A stretch of DNA of 64,000 nt from Bryum argenteum (lineage: Eukaryota; Streptophyta; Bryopsida; Bryales; Bryaceae): NCBI GenBank assembly GCA_037043015.1, contig CM073331.1:6707305-6771304 (forward strand). The letters run 5' to 3'. This document shows positions 45,750-55,634 of this stretch, in pieces. A model generated the notes under the pieces. That model did no database searches. It worked only from the letters and a program-made list of their open reading frames with translations, and was not told the DNA's origin. The position numbers and the translations under genes were made by a program. The first letter of the stretch is position 1; each line of letters begins with the position of its first letter.

Positions 45750-46824
45750 ATGAGAAATGGGAGTTGGAGGGACTAGGTGGAGGCGCTGGCCAGGGCCAGC
45801 GCTGAACAGGGAAGACGTCCCGAGAGTCCCGACCCTCGGGAGTGGCATAACTTCCTCAATACTTGTCCAAATGGGACAAGTAAGGAGTCTATTGACATCT
45901 ACTCGACAAGTAGATGCCGATAGAGTGGTCGCTCGCCTCATTTTGTGGCGGGACAAAGAAGCTACTATTGAGATTGAAGGGAAAGACTTTACTTAGATGG
46001 TATTGGATAACATCAGCCAACCAAGGGCTGAACATAAGTAGGAGGAACCCTCTCCTAGTGCTTACCTAACCATGTGGTATAACTAAACACTATGGGCTGC
46101 CTTTGACTACAAGCAACACTTAAAGGAGTATAAGAACTAACTAAGTGTGTAGTTCTACTCCTAATACTCCATGTATTCTATCTACTCCATTAGGTACATG
46201 TTCCCTCAACAGTTTCCTCAACACTCCCACTTTGTGAGTGGACAAAGGCACAAAGCCCCATCTTCTCAATCAAGGCCAAGTGTTGTGGCTTTCCAAGCGC
46301 CTTGGTTAGCACATCAGCAACCATAGCTTTGGTAGACACATACTTGAGCTCAATCACTTGATCCTCCACTTGCTCACGAATAAAATGATGTTGCCCATCA
46401 ATATGCTTGGTTCGTCAGTGGTGTGTAGGATTCTTGGCCAAGGCAATAGCTCCTTGGTTGTCACACAGAACTTGTGTGCCACCTTGTTGAACAAAGCCAA
46501 CATCAGCCAAGAATTGCCTCAACCAAATGGCTTCCTTGGTACATTGGCTCATGGCCATATATTCAGCCTCCGTTGTAGAGAGTGCTATGGAGGGCTGCCT
46601 TTTGGAATTCCATGAAATGGCACCAACTCCAAGCATAATAACATATCCGGTTGTGGATCTCCTATCGCCTTCATCACCGGCCCAATCTGCATCACAATAG
46701 CCACGTAGCAACAAATTTGCACCTCCAAGTTGCAATTCTAGTCTAAGTGTTCCTTCGAGGTACCTCATGACCCTCTTCACCGCAGCCCAATGCGTTGGGC
46801 CATACTTGGACATGTGTTGACTCA
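45750..46824 (-). mobile_element. 3' end of a Ty1/copia element
   Basis: The minus strand carries the copia RNase H tail, then a purine-rich tract (AAAGTGGGAG, about 46224-46233) and what should be the 3' LTR start (TGTTGAGGAAACTG, from 46223 leftwards). The left end of the LTR is not confirmed. The element is cut off at 46824, exactly where the LTR-like unit with a TG start begins. Confidence 0.7.
46226..46824 (-). pseudogene. Copia RNase H domain and Pol C-terminus
   Basis: It contains AVKRVMRYLEGTL, GYCDADWAGD, ISWNSKRQPSIALSTTEAEY, AIWLRQFLADVG and CDNQGAIALAKNP, a classic copia RNase H. A TGA at about 46416 falls in HH*RTKHID where Ser is usual. The frame then continues through HFIREQVEDQVIELKYV and VADVLTKALGKPQ to the end. 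One nonsense change and truncation of everything upstream make it a remnant. Confidence 0.9.
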
Positions 46825-47639
46825 TGTCGGACCCTGTTTTTTCGATTGTGTGATATTATGTTTAAATGCGCATTAAGAGTACGTATAGTGTCTAGAATCC
46901 GACCTAAGTATGTGATAGGCCGTATACTATAAGGCAAATAAGTTTAAACATTGGCAAGTTATCTTTAGAATGTAGTTCTTAATAAGAAGGACGGGTTCCC
47001 AAACCCGTACTCTGCACTCGAACGTGGAGGACGTACTGTCAGAAGCCGGAATGGACTAAAGACGGCGGCTGGAGGACGGAGTGGCGAAAAGAACCATAAT
47101 GACAAGGGGTGCCAAATGACGGCTCTGTACGAAGCCAGCCATCATAGCGGACGGACAAGTCATGATGGCCGGATTGCAAATAAAACGCGACCCGTCCGCC
47201 CTTGTCGTCACCTGCCTTCTCGCTTTCCTGCCTCCTCGCTTTCTGGCGCTCCTGCCTTCCGCCTTTTCGCTTCCGTCCCTTTGTTTCCAATCCCGCCCCC
47301 TGGCCGATCTCAGCCCGGCCACTAGTTACTTCTTGTCGCTTTTCTTTCCAATGGCAGGAACAGCTTCCGCTTCCGCTCCGGCGCAGGAGGAGCTCAGGAT
47401 CTCCCTCAAATTGGTGTTTCCGACCATTCCGGCCGAAGAAGACGAGAAGAAGTTGTTGATTGAAGACCTCGAGCGGATGGGACTTGCCGGCCTGTTGGAC
47501 ACGCCGTGGGACTGAAGGATGCGGACATGGTGTGCGAGATCAAGACCGGCGCGCCAAACCAGTTTGAGCACACTGTGAGGTTAAATCCCGGTCTTCCGGT
47601 TCTAACTCACAAGTCGGGCCGTGGGGGAGGAATGCAAAC

Positions 47640-49280
47640 AATTTGACCTTTCAAGCAATGGACAACCTAGCAATCTTAGCAAATCTTCTCAACCTAAAAT
47701 TTGAAGTTCGAAATTAAATTGGGCAGCACTTCCGCGCTTGGTCCCAAATTTCCTAAATTTTAACCTAAACTTGTAAATTCAGCATAGAATTTGGGCAGCG
47801 CTTCCGCACTACCCTTACTCTTAGTGTACTCTAGCATTCAATCATCTAAATCAGCCAGGCAAGCGAAGCACAACCATTCCAATCCAAGGCCAACACCAAA
47901 GACAAGAGCATGCAACACAATTTAAATCATCACAACCAATTTTTGGGCAATGAAATTGCCACTTTTTAGGATAAAGTTCACAATCTTTACTATGTCTAAC
48001 CACACAACCAAACCAATTGCAAAAAACACAAATATCAAGGAATTGAGAAGGGATGGGCTCCCTTCACGTTGTCTCTGACCACTGCTGGACTCTCCTTCAC
48101 TCCTGCTGCCACCACGCCTCCATCCTTGATCCGCTGAGGACGAGCCTAGTATTGCTGGAAAGAGGGCTTGGAGACGCTTCCAAATCACCAAGGCTCGTCC
48201 CTCTTGTCTTCGTAGATCTCGAGTTGTCGCCCTTCAAAGTCGGCCTTCGACTCTACCGCCACAACCAACCCTCTTTCGCTCCAACTGCCACCACGCCCCC
48301 GTCCTTGATCCGCTGAGGGCGAGCCTAGTGTTGCTGGAAAGAGGGTTTGGTGACGCTTTCAAATCACCAAGGCTCGTCCCTCCAATCTTCGTAGATCTCA
48401 AGTTGTCGCCCTTCAAAGTCGGCCTTCGAATCTGCCGCTACATCCGACCCTCCTTTGCTCCAACTGCCACCACGCCTCCGTCCTCGATTCGCTGAGGGCG
48501 AGCCTAGTATTGCTGGAAAGAGGGCTTGGAGACGCTTCCGAATCACCAAGGCTCGTTCTTTCAATCTTCGTAGATCTCGAGTTGTCGCCCTTCAAAGTCG
48601 GCCTTCAAATCTGCCGCTACAGCCGACCCTCCTTCACTCCAACGGCCACCACGCCTTCGCCTTGACCCTTCTACCTACCCAAGAACACACACACAATCCT
48701 CTTTCCAAACCCCTAGGGTTCTCCTTCACCAACAACCCCTTTCCAACAAAACATGCACACCCAATTAGATCTAAAACCGATTGCTACAAAAACCACAAGC
48801 AAGAAGATTCAAAAACGGCCCTAAAAAAAACAAGATCTAGATCTTAGATCTCCCAAAAAACCTTCCACACACACACACACCTCTCCACACACCAACTTTT
48901 AACCCTAACTCCCACCCTCTCTCCCTAGTTGGAGACTTGGATGGAGTAATTTTCATCCATTCCGCACGAATGAAACTTCTTCATCCGGCAGTTCATCCAC
49001 AGGGTTTTACCAATTCCCTAGCTTATTAGTTAGGGGAGAAGTTGAGCAATTTATGAATAATGATAAAGTAGTAAAACATAACTAAAACATGTCATGAAAC
49101 TTTGACGCAATTTAATATTACTAATTTAGAATAGAATAACAACCACCGGGCCATCTAAGTAGACCCCTCCAATTATCCTAGAAATTCCGGAAACCGAAGG
49201 AATTAGCCTAAATGCCCCAATTGGGGATTTTGAACGTAAAAATATTATACTAGCGCTTGTAAATAATGTTTCGAACAAGC
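47640..49280. other. Sequence interrupting the accessory gene
   Basis: It separates two halves of one protein domain, so it is an insertion or a large intron. Its ends show no clear inverted repeat or duplication. It contains the 180-bp tandem repeat listed separately and AT-rich flanks. Confidence 0.5.
48069..48650. repeat. About 180-bp tandem repeat, just over three copies
   Basis: The block gatccgctgagggcgagcct recurs at about 48128, 48307 and 48486 (period 179-180 bp). Each is followed by gctggaaagagggcttgg and cttcgtagatctcgagttgt. Copies are about 90 percent alike. Confidence 0.85.
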
Positions 49281-51321
49281 GTGAACCATTTCGGCGGTTC
49301 ACACACACGGTCAGAGGCAATCCCAAGTCCTGAACGGCCGAGCACTGGAGGGCGGTTTACGGCATGATCGGACACACTGGAGTAGGGTTGTGCGGCCGGA
49401 AACACAAATGGGCGAGGACGGCTTTTCACGGCGGGCCGCACAAGAATAACGGGTACGCACTGGAGGCTTGCAAGGACCCAAGGGAGCTCGCGGTGATAAA
49501 ATTTCTTGCCCCGATTCTTCACACAGAGAAGCCGCACCGGATTACCGTACGGCTTGCCAATACCGTCCTCTGTTCACTTCGCCAAGAGCGCGAGGTGGAT
49601 TGGGGGATCATCATCTGCGACTTAGTCGCTCGGCTCGCGGAGAACGTGGGTAAGACCCGACCTAGCCCGATCACTCCATTTCTGTATCACTTGTACAAGA
49701 AGGAGGAGGTGCTGACGGAGGAAAAGGACTCCCTTTGCGAAGTCGCGTTGTCATCCCAAAACAACGGCGTATTCGAGTCCGAGGAGGACGTAGACAGCAA
49801 GGCCGTGTACTCAGATGAGGAGGACGAGGCCGGATCCGATGAAGCGGAAATGCAGCCGGACGCGCCGCAAGAACCAGCTCACGAGTCAACCCCGCCGCGA
49901 ACAGCACCGGAGGTAAATATTCTTCCGTCCCCGTCCTCTACTGAAAAGCCGGCCTCGGTCGGAGTTCAGACCGAGCACGGGCAGCCTTCTACGTCCCCGG
50001 ACGGCTTCACTGTTACGGCCGACTGGGAGGATCCGCGCAAGCCCGACGATCCCCGACCTCCTACCAGTTCGTTCGCCAATCATCCGGACCCGATGAGGCG
50101 AGCATGGTACCACTTCACGGATGCCCGATGTCAGTACTTTGCTTACCAGAAGCTAATGGCGGAGATGTGCCAAGATTTTGGAGTACAAACCTTGCAGGAA
50201 GTAAAGAGAAAATGGGACGCTAGAAGGCCCGAGGAACAGTATCAGCAGTTGGAGAGGCATATCACAAAACTAACGCTGGACGATAGACGATTAAGGGAGA
50301 CGGTCAAGTTGAGAGAGGAGGAGCTCGTGATCGGCCGGCAAGCAGTCATGACAGCAAACGAGCAAGTGGTGAAGCTTTGCGAGATTTGCGAGACTCCTGC
50401 CGAGGTACTTCAGAGGGCGAATTTGTTTGAGGCCGGAATCTTGGAGTCGGAGGTGTTCAAGGCGGATACGTTCAAGAAATTCCTCCTGGCAGCGAAGGTT
50501 TACGCTACCAGATCGAGAAGAGCAACGCCGAGGTGAAAGTAATACTGGACTCCGTCCGCCAGCGGATTACGGAAACACCGCCTCCGGCCTTTATGGCCAC
50601 GCCAGCCCAGACTCCGACCACAAGGCCAAATCCGGTCAGGACGGATGCTAGTCCTTCGAGTCCGGCTGACGTCAAAGGCAAAGGCCAGGTGAAGGCAGAG
50701 GACTCTCCGGCCAAGAATACTCGTAGAGCGAAGCGGAAGCTTACGGCCGAGGAATACGAGAAGTCTCCGGGTGCACAAAAGCTTCACAACCTCGGCCTCG
50801 AAGATTCAGAGGAGGAGGAATTGAGGAGCAGCAACGATACGGAGAGCGAGTACGAGACCACGGAGTCGGGGCAGAGGATCAGAATAGGCCGGATTTCAGC
50901 TACGCCCATGAAACGGCCAAAGTACGGAGTGCCATCCAAGCGGAGGAAGTAGGACGGCTTCAGAGGCCGTAAGTAGGAAGCCGGCTAGGGTTAGGAGGCC
51001 AGATTAGAATCCGACCTAGGACAGTAGGCATAATCTTTTTGGGAAAGCGAGTCGCTTTTTGCGGAGTAGGCCATGTAGGTCGGCGCCGCAATCCAGTTAG
51101 GTTTCTAAGTCGTTGACTTAGAAGTACTTATAGGTGAATATGGGATCACCTAAAACATTCCATTCCTTATGTGTTAATCTAAAAACCCTCTTATGCGCAT
51201 ATTCAGTGTGATCCTTGTTCTGTGTCCCTTTTGAGGTCGAGTGCTTAGAAGTCGTATCTACTGTTGTTGGGTTGTAAGTTGGGAGAACGGAATCCGGATT
51301 CCTTGTTAGATCGTTTCTGTA

Positions 51322-51436
51322 CAGGGTTGTCAAATCGGTCGACATTCGGGGTAAACCTAGTCCGCGGACTATGTCGACCGGGACCATAGTCCGGACCATG
51401 GTCCGGGGGGGTAAATGCGAGTTACCCCCGTCCCTG
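51322..51436. repeat. Palindrome-rich CAGGG...CCCTG segment
   Basis: The 115-bp stretch starts CAGGG and ends CCCTG. It contains nested inverted repeats: ggtcgacat (51337-51345) with atgtcgacc (51371-51379), the palindrome tagtccgcggacta (51358-51371), and ccggaccatggtccgg (51391-51406). It may be a tiny MITE or a regulatory palindrome. No 8-bp target duplication was found. Confidence 0.45.
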
Positions 51437-51530
51437 CTAACTTCTGGGGCCCTTGGATCATCCACCTGGCCACATCTCGGTCGGCCAGGCGACGGATCGG
51501 CCGTCGGATCCAGGGTCGGCCGTCCGCCGC

Positions 51531-51537
51531 TATAAAA
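51531..51537 (+). promoter_or_regulatory. TATA box of the kinase-like gene
   Basis: TATAAAA in a GC-rich setting, 227 bp before the ATG at 51764. Confidence 0.55.
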
Positions 51538-52713
51538 GGCCGACCGGCCTCCTTTTCCTCTACTTCTTTTCTCCATTTCTCACGAAGAGAGGATGCGGAG
51601 TGTCTCTGGCTGGGAATTCTTGTAATTCCTGTTCACTGGCTCCTTGTCTTTTGGAGGAAGGAAGTGACTCATTATACAGGAGGAGTTTGTGTTGTTTTTT
51701 TTTGAAAAGTTTTTGTAAAAACTTACTACACTTTCTTTACATATTTCCTTTTTTGGGATCAAGATGCCAAAGGAGAAGAAGAGGAAGGCTGGTGCCAACT
51801 TGTTTGAGAAGTTCGAGGCTCATGAGGTCCCGGGTGACGCTTGTAAGGCATTCTTGATAGAATTTACCGTCAAATTTTATGAGGGCAATGATCTTCGAGC
51901 ATTGGAAAGCAAATATGTGAGATATCAGGAGGAGGGCATCGAGAAGTTTAAGCTCGAAATTAGAGAACTCATGATAGAAGTGCTTCAGCATCCGACCTGG
52001 GTAGCAGAGACAGAGAAACGGGGGTTCATGTGGTGGATGGATAATAGGGTGAAGGATGCACTCTGGAATCTCAAGGTTGTAATAGCCAAATATGGAAGGA
52101 TGTTTCGGGAGGGTGATGAGGATTTTGTTGACGTGGTGAATAGGGCTGATTGTTTTTCTGCCCAAATGAGGGCATTTTCAAAGAATTCACACTGTCGAGA
52201 CTCTGGAACATGGTGGCAATCCATTGAGGGACGACAAACTCAAACCATGCGATTGACTCATTTGGTTACCATTCCGGATACAACCCAAATTATACGAGTT
52301 GACAACACGAGGTTGAAGGGACGATATGGTACTATTATCAAAGTTCGCTTTGAAGGTGTTGCAGGCATTGAACCATTTTGGGAATTTGCTGCAAAAACTT
52401 CCATTCACTTGTTGACACGACCGGAGTTGGCAAAATTGGAGCATATGAATGAGTCTATGGCGATAAGGATTAGACACCCTAGTGTGATCCGCTTTGTGGC
52501 CATTCATCCAGTGAAGAATCAAGGCTATGCGTTCTGGTGGAATGGCGGGACTATTCGAGAGATGCTGAACCGCGATATGGATTATGGTGACGATGTCTTT
52601 GTACATTTGAACTTTGGGAATTACCCCGATGACGAGGTTATTCGGGCTCATCAACTGATTCGATTCCGTAAAAAACGAACAGAGCTTGCTTGGGCGTTGT
52701 TGCATATGATGAA

Positions 52714-53494
52714 TGTTGTCCTGGGTTTCCGAGGATGGAATGCTTTACGAGCTCATCGAGGGTCTGTTGATAGAAGAACGTGGATAGTTGTGTGGCTGGG
52801 CAATCTTGGTAAGTGAAAGCCACGGAGTTGACTTTCTGGGGGGAAGTTTTCTAAGACGGTGGCAGCACTTATTAGCTGCCTTGGAGGCGGGCAGAAGGTG
52901 ACCCGGTTACCGTGGGGAACCTCTGTTTACGAGCGGGGCAGGAGAGATACCGTGGACAGGAAACCGGGTTGTGTGGGGGATCTACGAGGTTCAAGTGTCG
53001 AGCACAGGAGACCTAACAGGACCTGCAGCTACCGCGGAGTCTCGGTGTCCTCGGTGACAGTGTAGGAGCTCGGGAGAAGGAGGACGGCGTTAGGCATTCA
53101 TGACGTCCACACAGTCATAGTTAGTGGAACAAGGGAAATGCTGTGTGAGAGAGAGAGACACAGAAATGAGAGAGAGAGTAGGCTCGGTGGCCTTTGTATT
53201 CATCAGATAAAAATGCAATACAATGGAAGGTGATATCTCCACCAAGGGCTCACTTCTACGGTGACTACAGGGAGTCCTCTCCCCGATTTTCTACTACTTT
53301 ATATACTACGACACTCCTATAAAACTGGCGGTGCCCTTATCCTAGCTGCCGTGGTCAGCATCTGTCTTCTGCCTCGGATGCCTTGATCTCCTAGTTCGGC
53401 CGCTATCTCCTCCGTTGAGTGTGCCGCGGTGGCCCAGTTGCTGTTGTGGTTCCTGCTTTGTCTCCGAAGTTACCCTGTGACGTCAGCGGTAACA
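52714..53494 (-). repeat. 3' LTR of element B
   Basis: 781 bp, nearly identical to 61262-62043. It contains a GAGAGA tract and a tatatac word near the middle. Confidence 0.95.
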
Positions 53495-53507
53495 TTTTGC
53501 CCTCCCT
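53495..53507 (-). promoter_or_regulatory. Polypurine tract of element B
   Basis: The minus strand reads AGGGAGGGCAAAA directly before the LTR start TGTTACCGC. Confidence 0.75.
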
Positions 53508-53846
53508 GTGAGAGCGCAATCCGTCCGCGGATTGCTTTAGTGTCTGGCACGTCGATCGGCCGGGCGTCTGTCGGGACGAGTCTGTTCCCGTGGCAGCTGC
53601 TGTTGTCGGCGGGGCGGAGGCCGGTCGTCATACATCGAACGGATGGCCGCGGCGATGCCCCTGTGTAGTAAGCGTCGGTTCCGGATGGTATTAGCGTGCT
53701 CGTGGATGTCATGGACCGTTTTCCCGAGCAATTTATTACACCCCGGGCATTGGACGTCGCTGGCTGTGTGGTCCGCGAAGCGCCGTGCGAGGTCGGGGTG
53801 ATTGTTGAAGTACTTCTATACTTCATCGTGGGCATCTTGGTATTCC

Positions 53847-55634
53847 TCATCGGCATCGCGGTGAGGAAGGCTGTGCCGTGGACGTTGTGGACAGTGAAGG
53901 CGGGCGATTTGGCGTTTGCATCTGTTCATCGGCTGCCGTGGGAGACGGATGAGGCGTCTGCTCCGTGTCGGTGAGGTGGTCGGGGATATGCACCCTGTCT
54001 TGCAATGGTTCGTCGATGCTCTCATACGGATCCTGCGTTCCCTTGCTATCCTCGGTTGTAACTCCTGTGGGCATGTACTCAGGAGAACTGCGTGAGGTTG
54101 GTACCTGTGGTGCTGGCTGCTCTTCCTCGGTAACCGCGGCGTCTGTAGGGAAACCGGCATCCTCGTGGCTGGATTCCTGCCACTCGACATCGTAATCGGC
54201 ATTCAATTGTAATTTGGTGAGCGTCTCCTCAATACAAGCTGCCACCATGTCGACCGCGATGTCATCTGTTTGAGGAGGATTTTGGCGAATGGCTTTGAAA
54301 AGTATCTCGCCCAAGACAGCTGCGGCATCATGGACCCAAGCTTGTTTGTTTGCCTCAAAGTTTTCTGCTTCGGTGGCTAAAGCTTGACGTCGCTCCTCTA
54401 AACTCTGCGCCTCGGGATTTGAGGGATTGGTGTCTATCAGATTTCGGCATTGTTGCCGAAGTTCGTCAGTTTGCGCTGTCAATGACACCAACTGTTCCCT
54501 TGCGTTGTCCCTCTCCTTGGCGACCCCGTTGAGCTGTGAAGTTATTTCCTGTAGGTCGATTTGTTTTGCGGCTAGTTGACTTTGAAAAGTCTGGGCCGCG
54601 CGGTTTGCATCCTCCACCTTCTGCATTGCCTGACCTAACTCCTCGCCCTTTTGTCGCAGTTGTGTGTGCAGATCCTGCGTGGCCCTGCTGTATCGTTCAT
54701 TTTCCTCCTTTAGGTGCCGCTGCTGTCCCTCTGTAGATTGTAAGTGCTGCACTACCTGTTCCACACAGGCTGCCATGGCCGCAGCCTGTCGGTCGAGCTG
54801 CTCCGCCAGTGTCTGCTGGGTGTCACCTCCGGCGTCCTCGTACTCCGTGCGTGGCCTTTTGCTGGCGCTTGGTGCCGCGGCATCCTTGATCGGCTTTGCT
54901 GGCGATGGCAATTTTCGACGCTGGATTTCCACGAAGCTTGACATGGGAGGTAACCTGTTGTGCTCCTTGTGGTACCGTAGGTATCGCTGGATGTAAGTGG
55001 AGAGGAAAGGCCCAATGGGGCTTGAGTAATCCGTGTACCGCTGGTGATTTTGCAATTCAACACGCAGGTGGTCTTCGAACAGCATCCCCCAGTTTACTTT
55101 GGCTCCTGCATCGGCCAGAAACAACAACTCCAATTGTGCGGGTAGAATGCTGTTGCAGTTGCACCTGCAATAGATTTGGCTGATGATACCGCGGATGCGA
55201 GCGAACCATGGCTCCTTCAGCATTGCGCCGACTGTGTAAGTATCATAGCCTGCCTTGTTCTTCTGCTCTAACCCCGGCAGCCTCTGCGCGATGTCTGGTC
55301 TTGGGAAGCCACAATTCTCTGTCCATTGCGTGAGTCCCGTGCCATCCCACCCGTACTGATGATACAGGTAAGCCGCGGAAAATTGCACCTGCACGCCATC
55401 TACGGTACCGGTGGGGTAAGTGCCTCCGCAACCCTGTGGCGCCATGGTCTCAACAAATTGCTTGCAGTGATTGATGTTGAGCCTCCAGGTTTTCCTATCC
55501 TCCCAAAAACGATGCAACCCTGTGTTTTGTGTCCAAACTCCATCGATTCTGCTGCGCCAGTCCAGGAGCTGCTTCGGCATGAAAAAGGGGGCCTCCGGCT
55601 TCGGCTTCTGTGGAGTGAGGTTGCGAGCTGCCAT
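53847..55634 (-). CDS. Accessory protein of element B
   Basis: 595 residues from an ATG at 55634 ([18 protein letters not shown]) to the stop at 53847, in the same frame as pol. The N-terminal half is globular and includes [50 protein letters not shown] and [14 protein letters not shown]. The second block resembles VGWGHILEEVIARA...PMAPYVYHLY of element A and VDWGIIICDLVARL...PITPFLYHLY at 49.6 kb. A long coiled coil follows ([20 protein letters not shown], then [14 protein letters not shown]) and then an acidic Pro/Ser/Thr-rich tail. The DNA before the ATG is CT-rich with a weak TATA-like CTTAAAAT, so it may have its own promoter. Function is unknown. Confidence 0.75.
   Translation of the reverse strand: MAARNLTPQKPKPEAPFFMPKQLLDWRSRIDGVWTQNTGLHRFWEDRKTWRLNINHCKQFVETMAPQGCGGTYPTGTVDGVQVQFSAAYLYHQYGWDGTGLTQWTENCGFPRPDIAQRLPGLEQKNKAGYDTYTVGAMLKEPWFARIRGIISQIYCRCNCNSILPAQLELLFLADAGAKVNWGMLFEDHLRVELQNHQRYTDYSSPIGPFLSTYIQRYLRYHKEHNRLPPMSSFVEIQRRKLPSPAKPIKDAAAPSASKRPRTEYEDAGGDTQQTLAEQLDRQAAAMAACVEQVVQHLQSTEGQQRHLKEENERYSRATQDLHTQLRQKGEELGQAMQKVEDANRAAQTFQSQLAAKQIDLQEITSQLNGVAKERDNAREQLVSLTAQTDELRQQCRNLIDTNPSNPEAQSLEERRQALATEAENFEANKQAWVHDAAAVLGEILFKAIRQNPPQTDDIAVDMVAACIEETLTKLQLNADYDVEWQESSHEDAGFPTDAAVTEEEQPAPQVPTSRSSPEYMPTGVTTEDSKGTQDPYESIDEPLQDRVHIPDHLTDTEQTPHPSPTAADEQMQTPNRPPSLSTTSTAQPSSPRCR

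Larger units (their letters stand above)
47351..50952 (+). pseudogene. Accessory gene related to the LTR gene of element A (interrupted)
   Basis: It starts MAGTASASAPAQEELRI. The N-terminal part has EDLERMGLAGLLDTPW, which lines up with EDLTRMGCAGLSWVPW of element A, and after a frameshift near 47512 reads KDADMVCEIKTGAPN. A foreign stretch (about 47640-49280) then interrupts. From about 49290 it resumes with GPHKNNGYALEACKD, PILHTEKPHRITVRL and VDWGIIICDLVARLAE, matching the same domain, then an acidic linker and a coiled coil (LRETVKLREEELV). A frameshift near 50520 leads to a basic, serine-rich tail ending PSKRRK at 50952, which suggests nuclear targeting. 49364-50536 is open for 390 codons. 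Function is unknown. Confidence 0.75.
46825..51330 (+). mobile_element. LTR-like unit with accessory gene, no gag or pol
   Basis: A TG start (TGTCGGACCC) lies exactly at the break in the copia element. 526 bp later begins a gene homologous to the one inside the LTRs of element A, where the same distance is about 680 bp. No gag, pol, primer site or second LTR copy is present, so it could be a solo or orphan LTR. The right end and a target duplication (ACTCA on the left) could not be confirmed, so the end at about 51330 is a guess. Confidence 0.5.

Noticed and set aside
46823..51670. tgactca before 46825 and at about 51666 as a target duplication of the LTR-like unit
   Set aside because: The right-hand copy is not preceded by a CA terminus and lies in the leader of the kinase-like gene.
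52714..52816. C-terminal 35 residues of the kinase-like frame ending at 52816
   Set aside because: These codons are LTR sequence, repeated at 61262, not part of the host gene.
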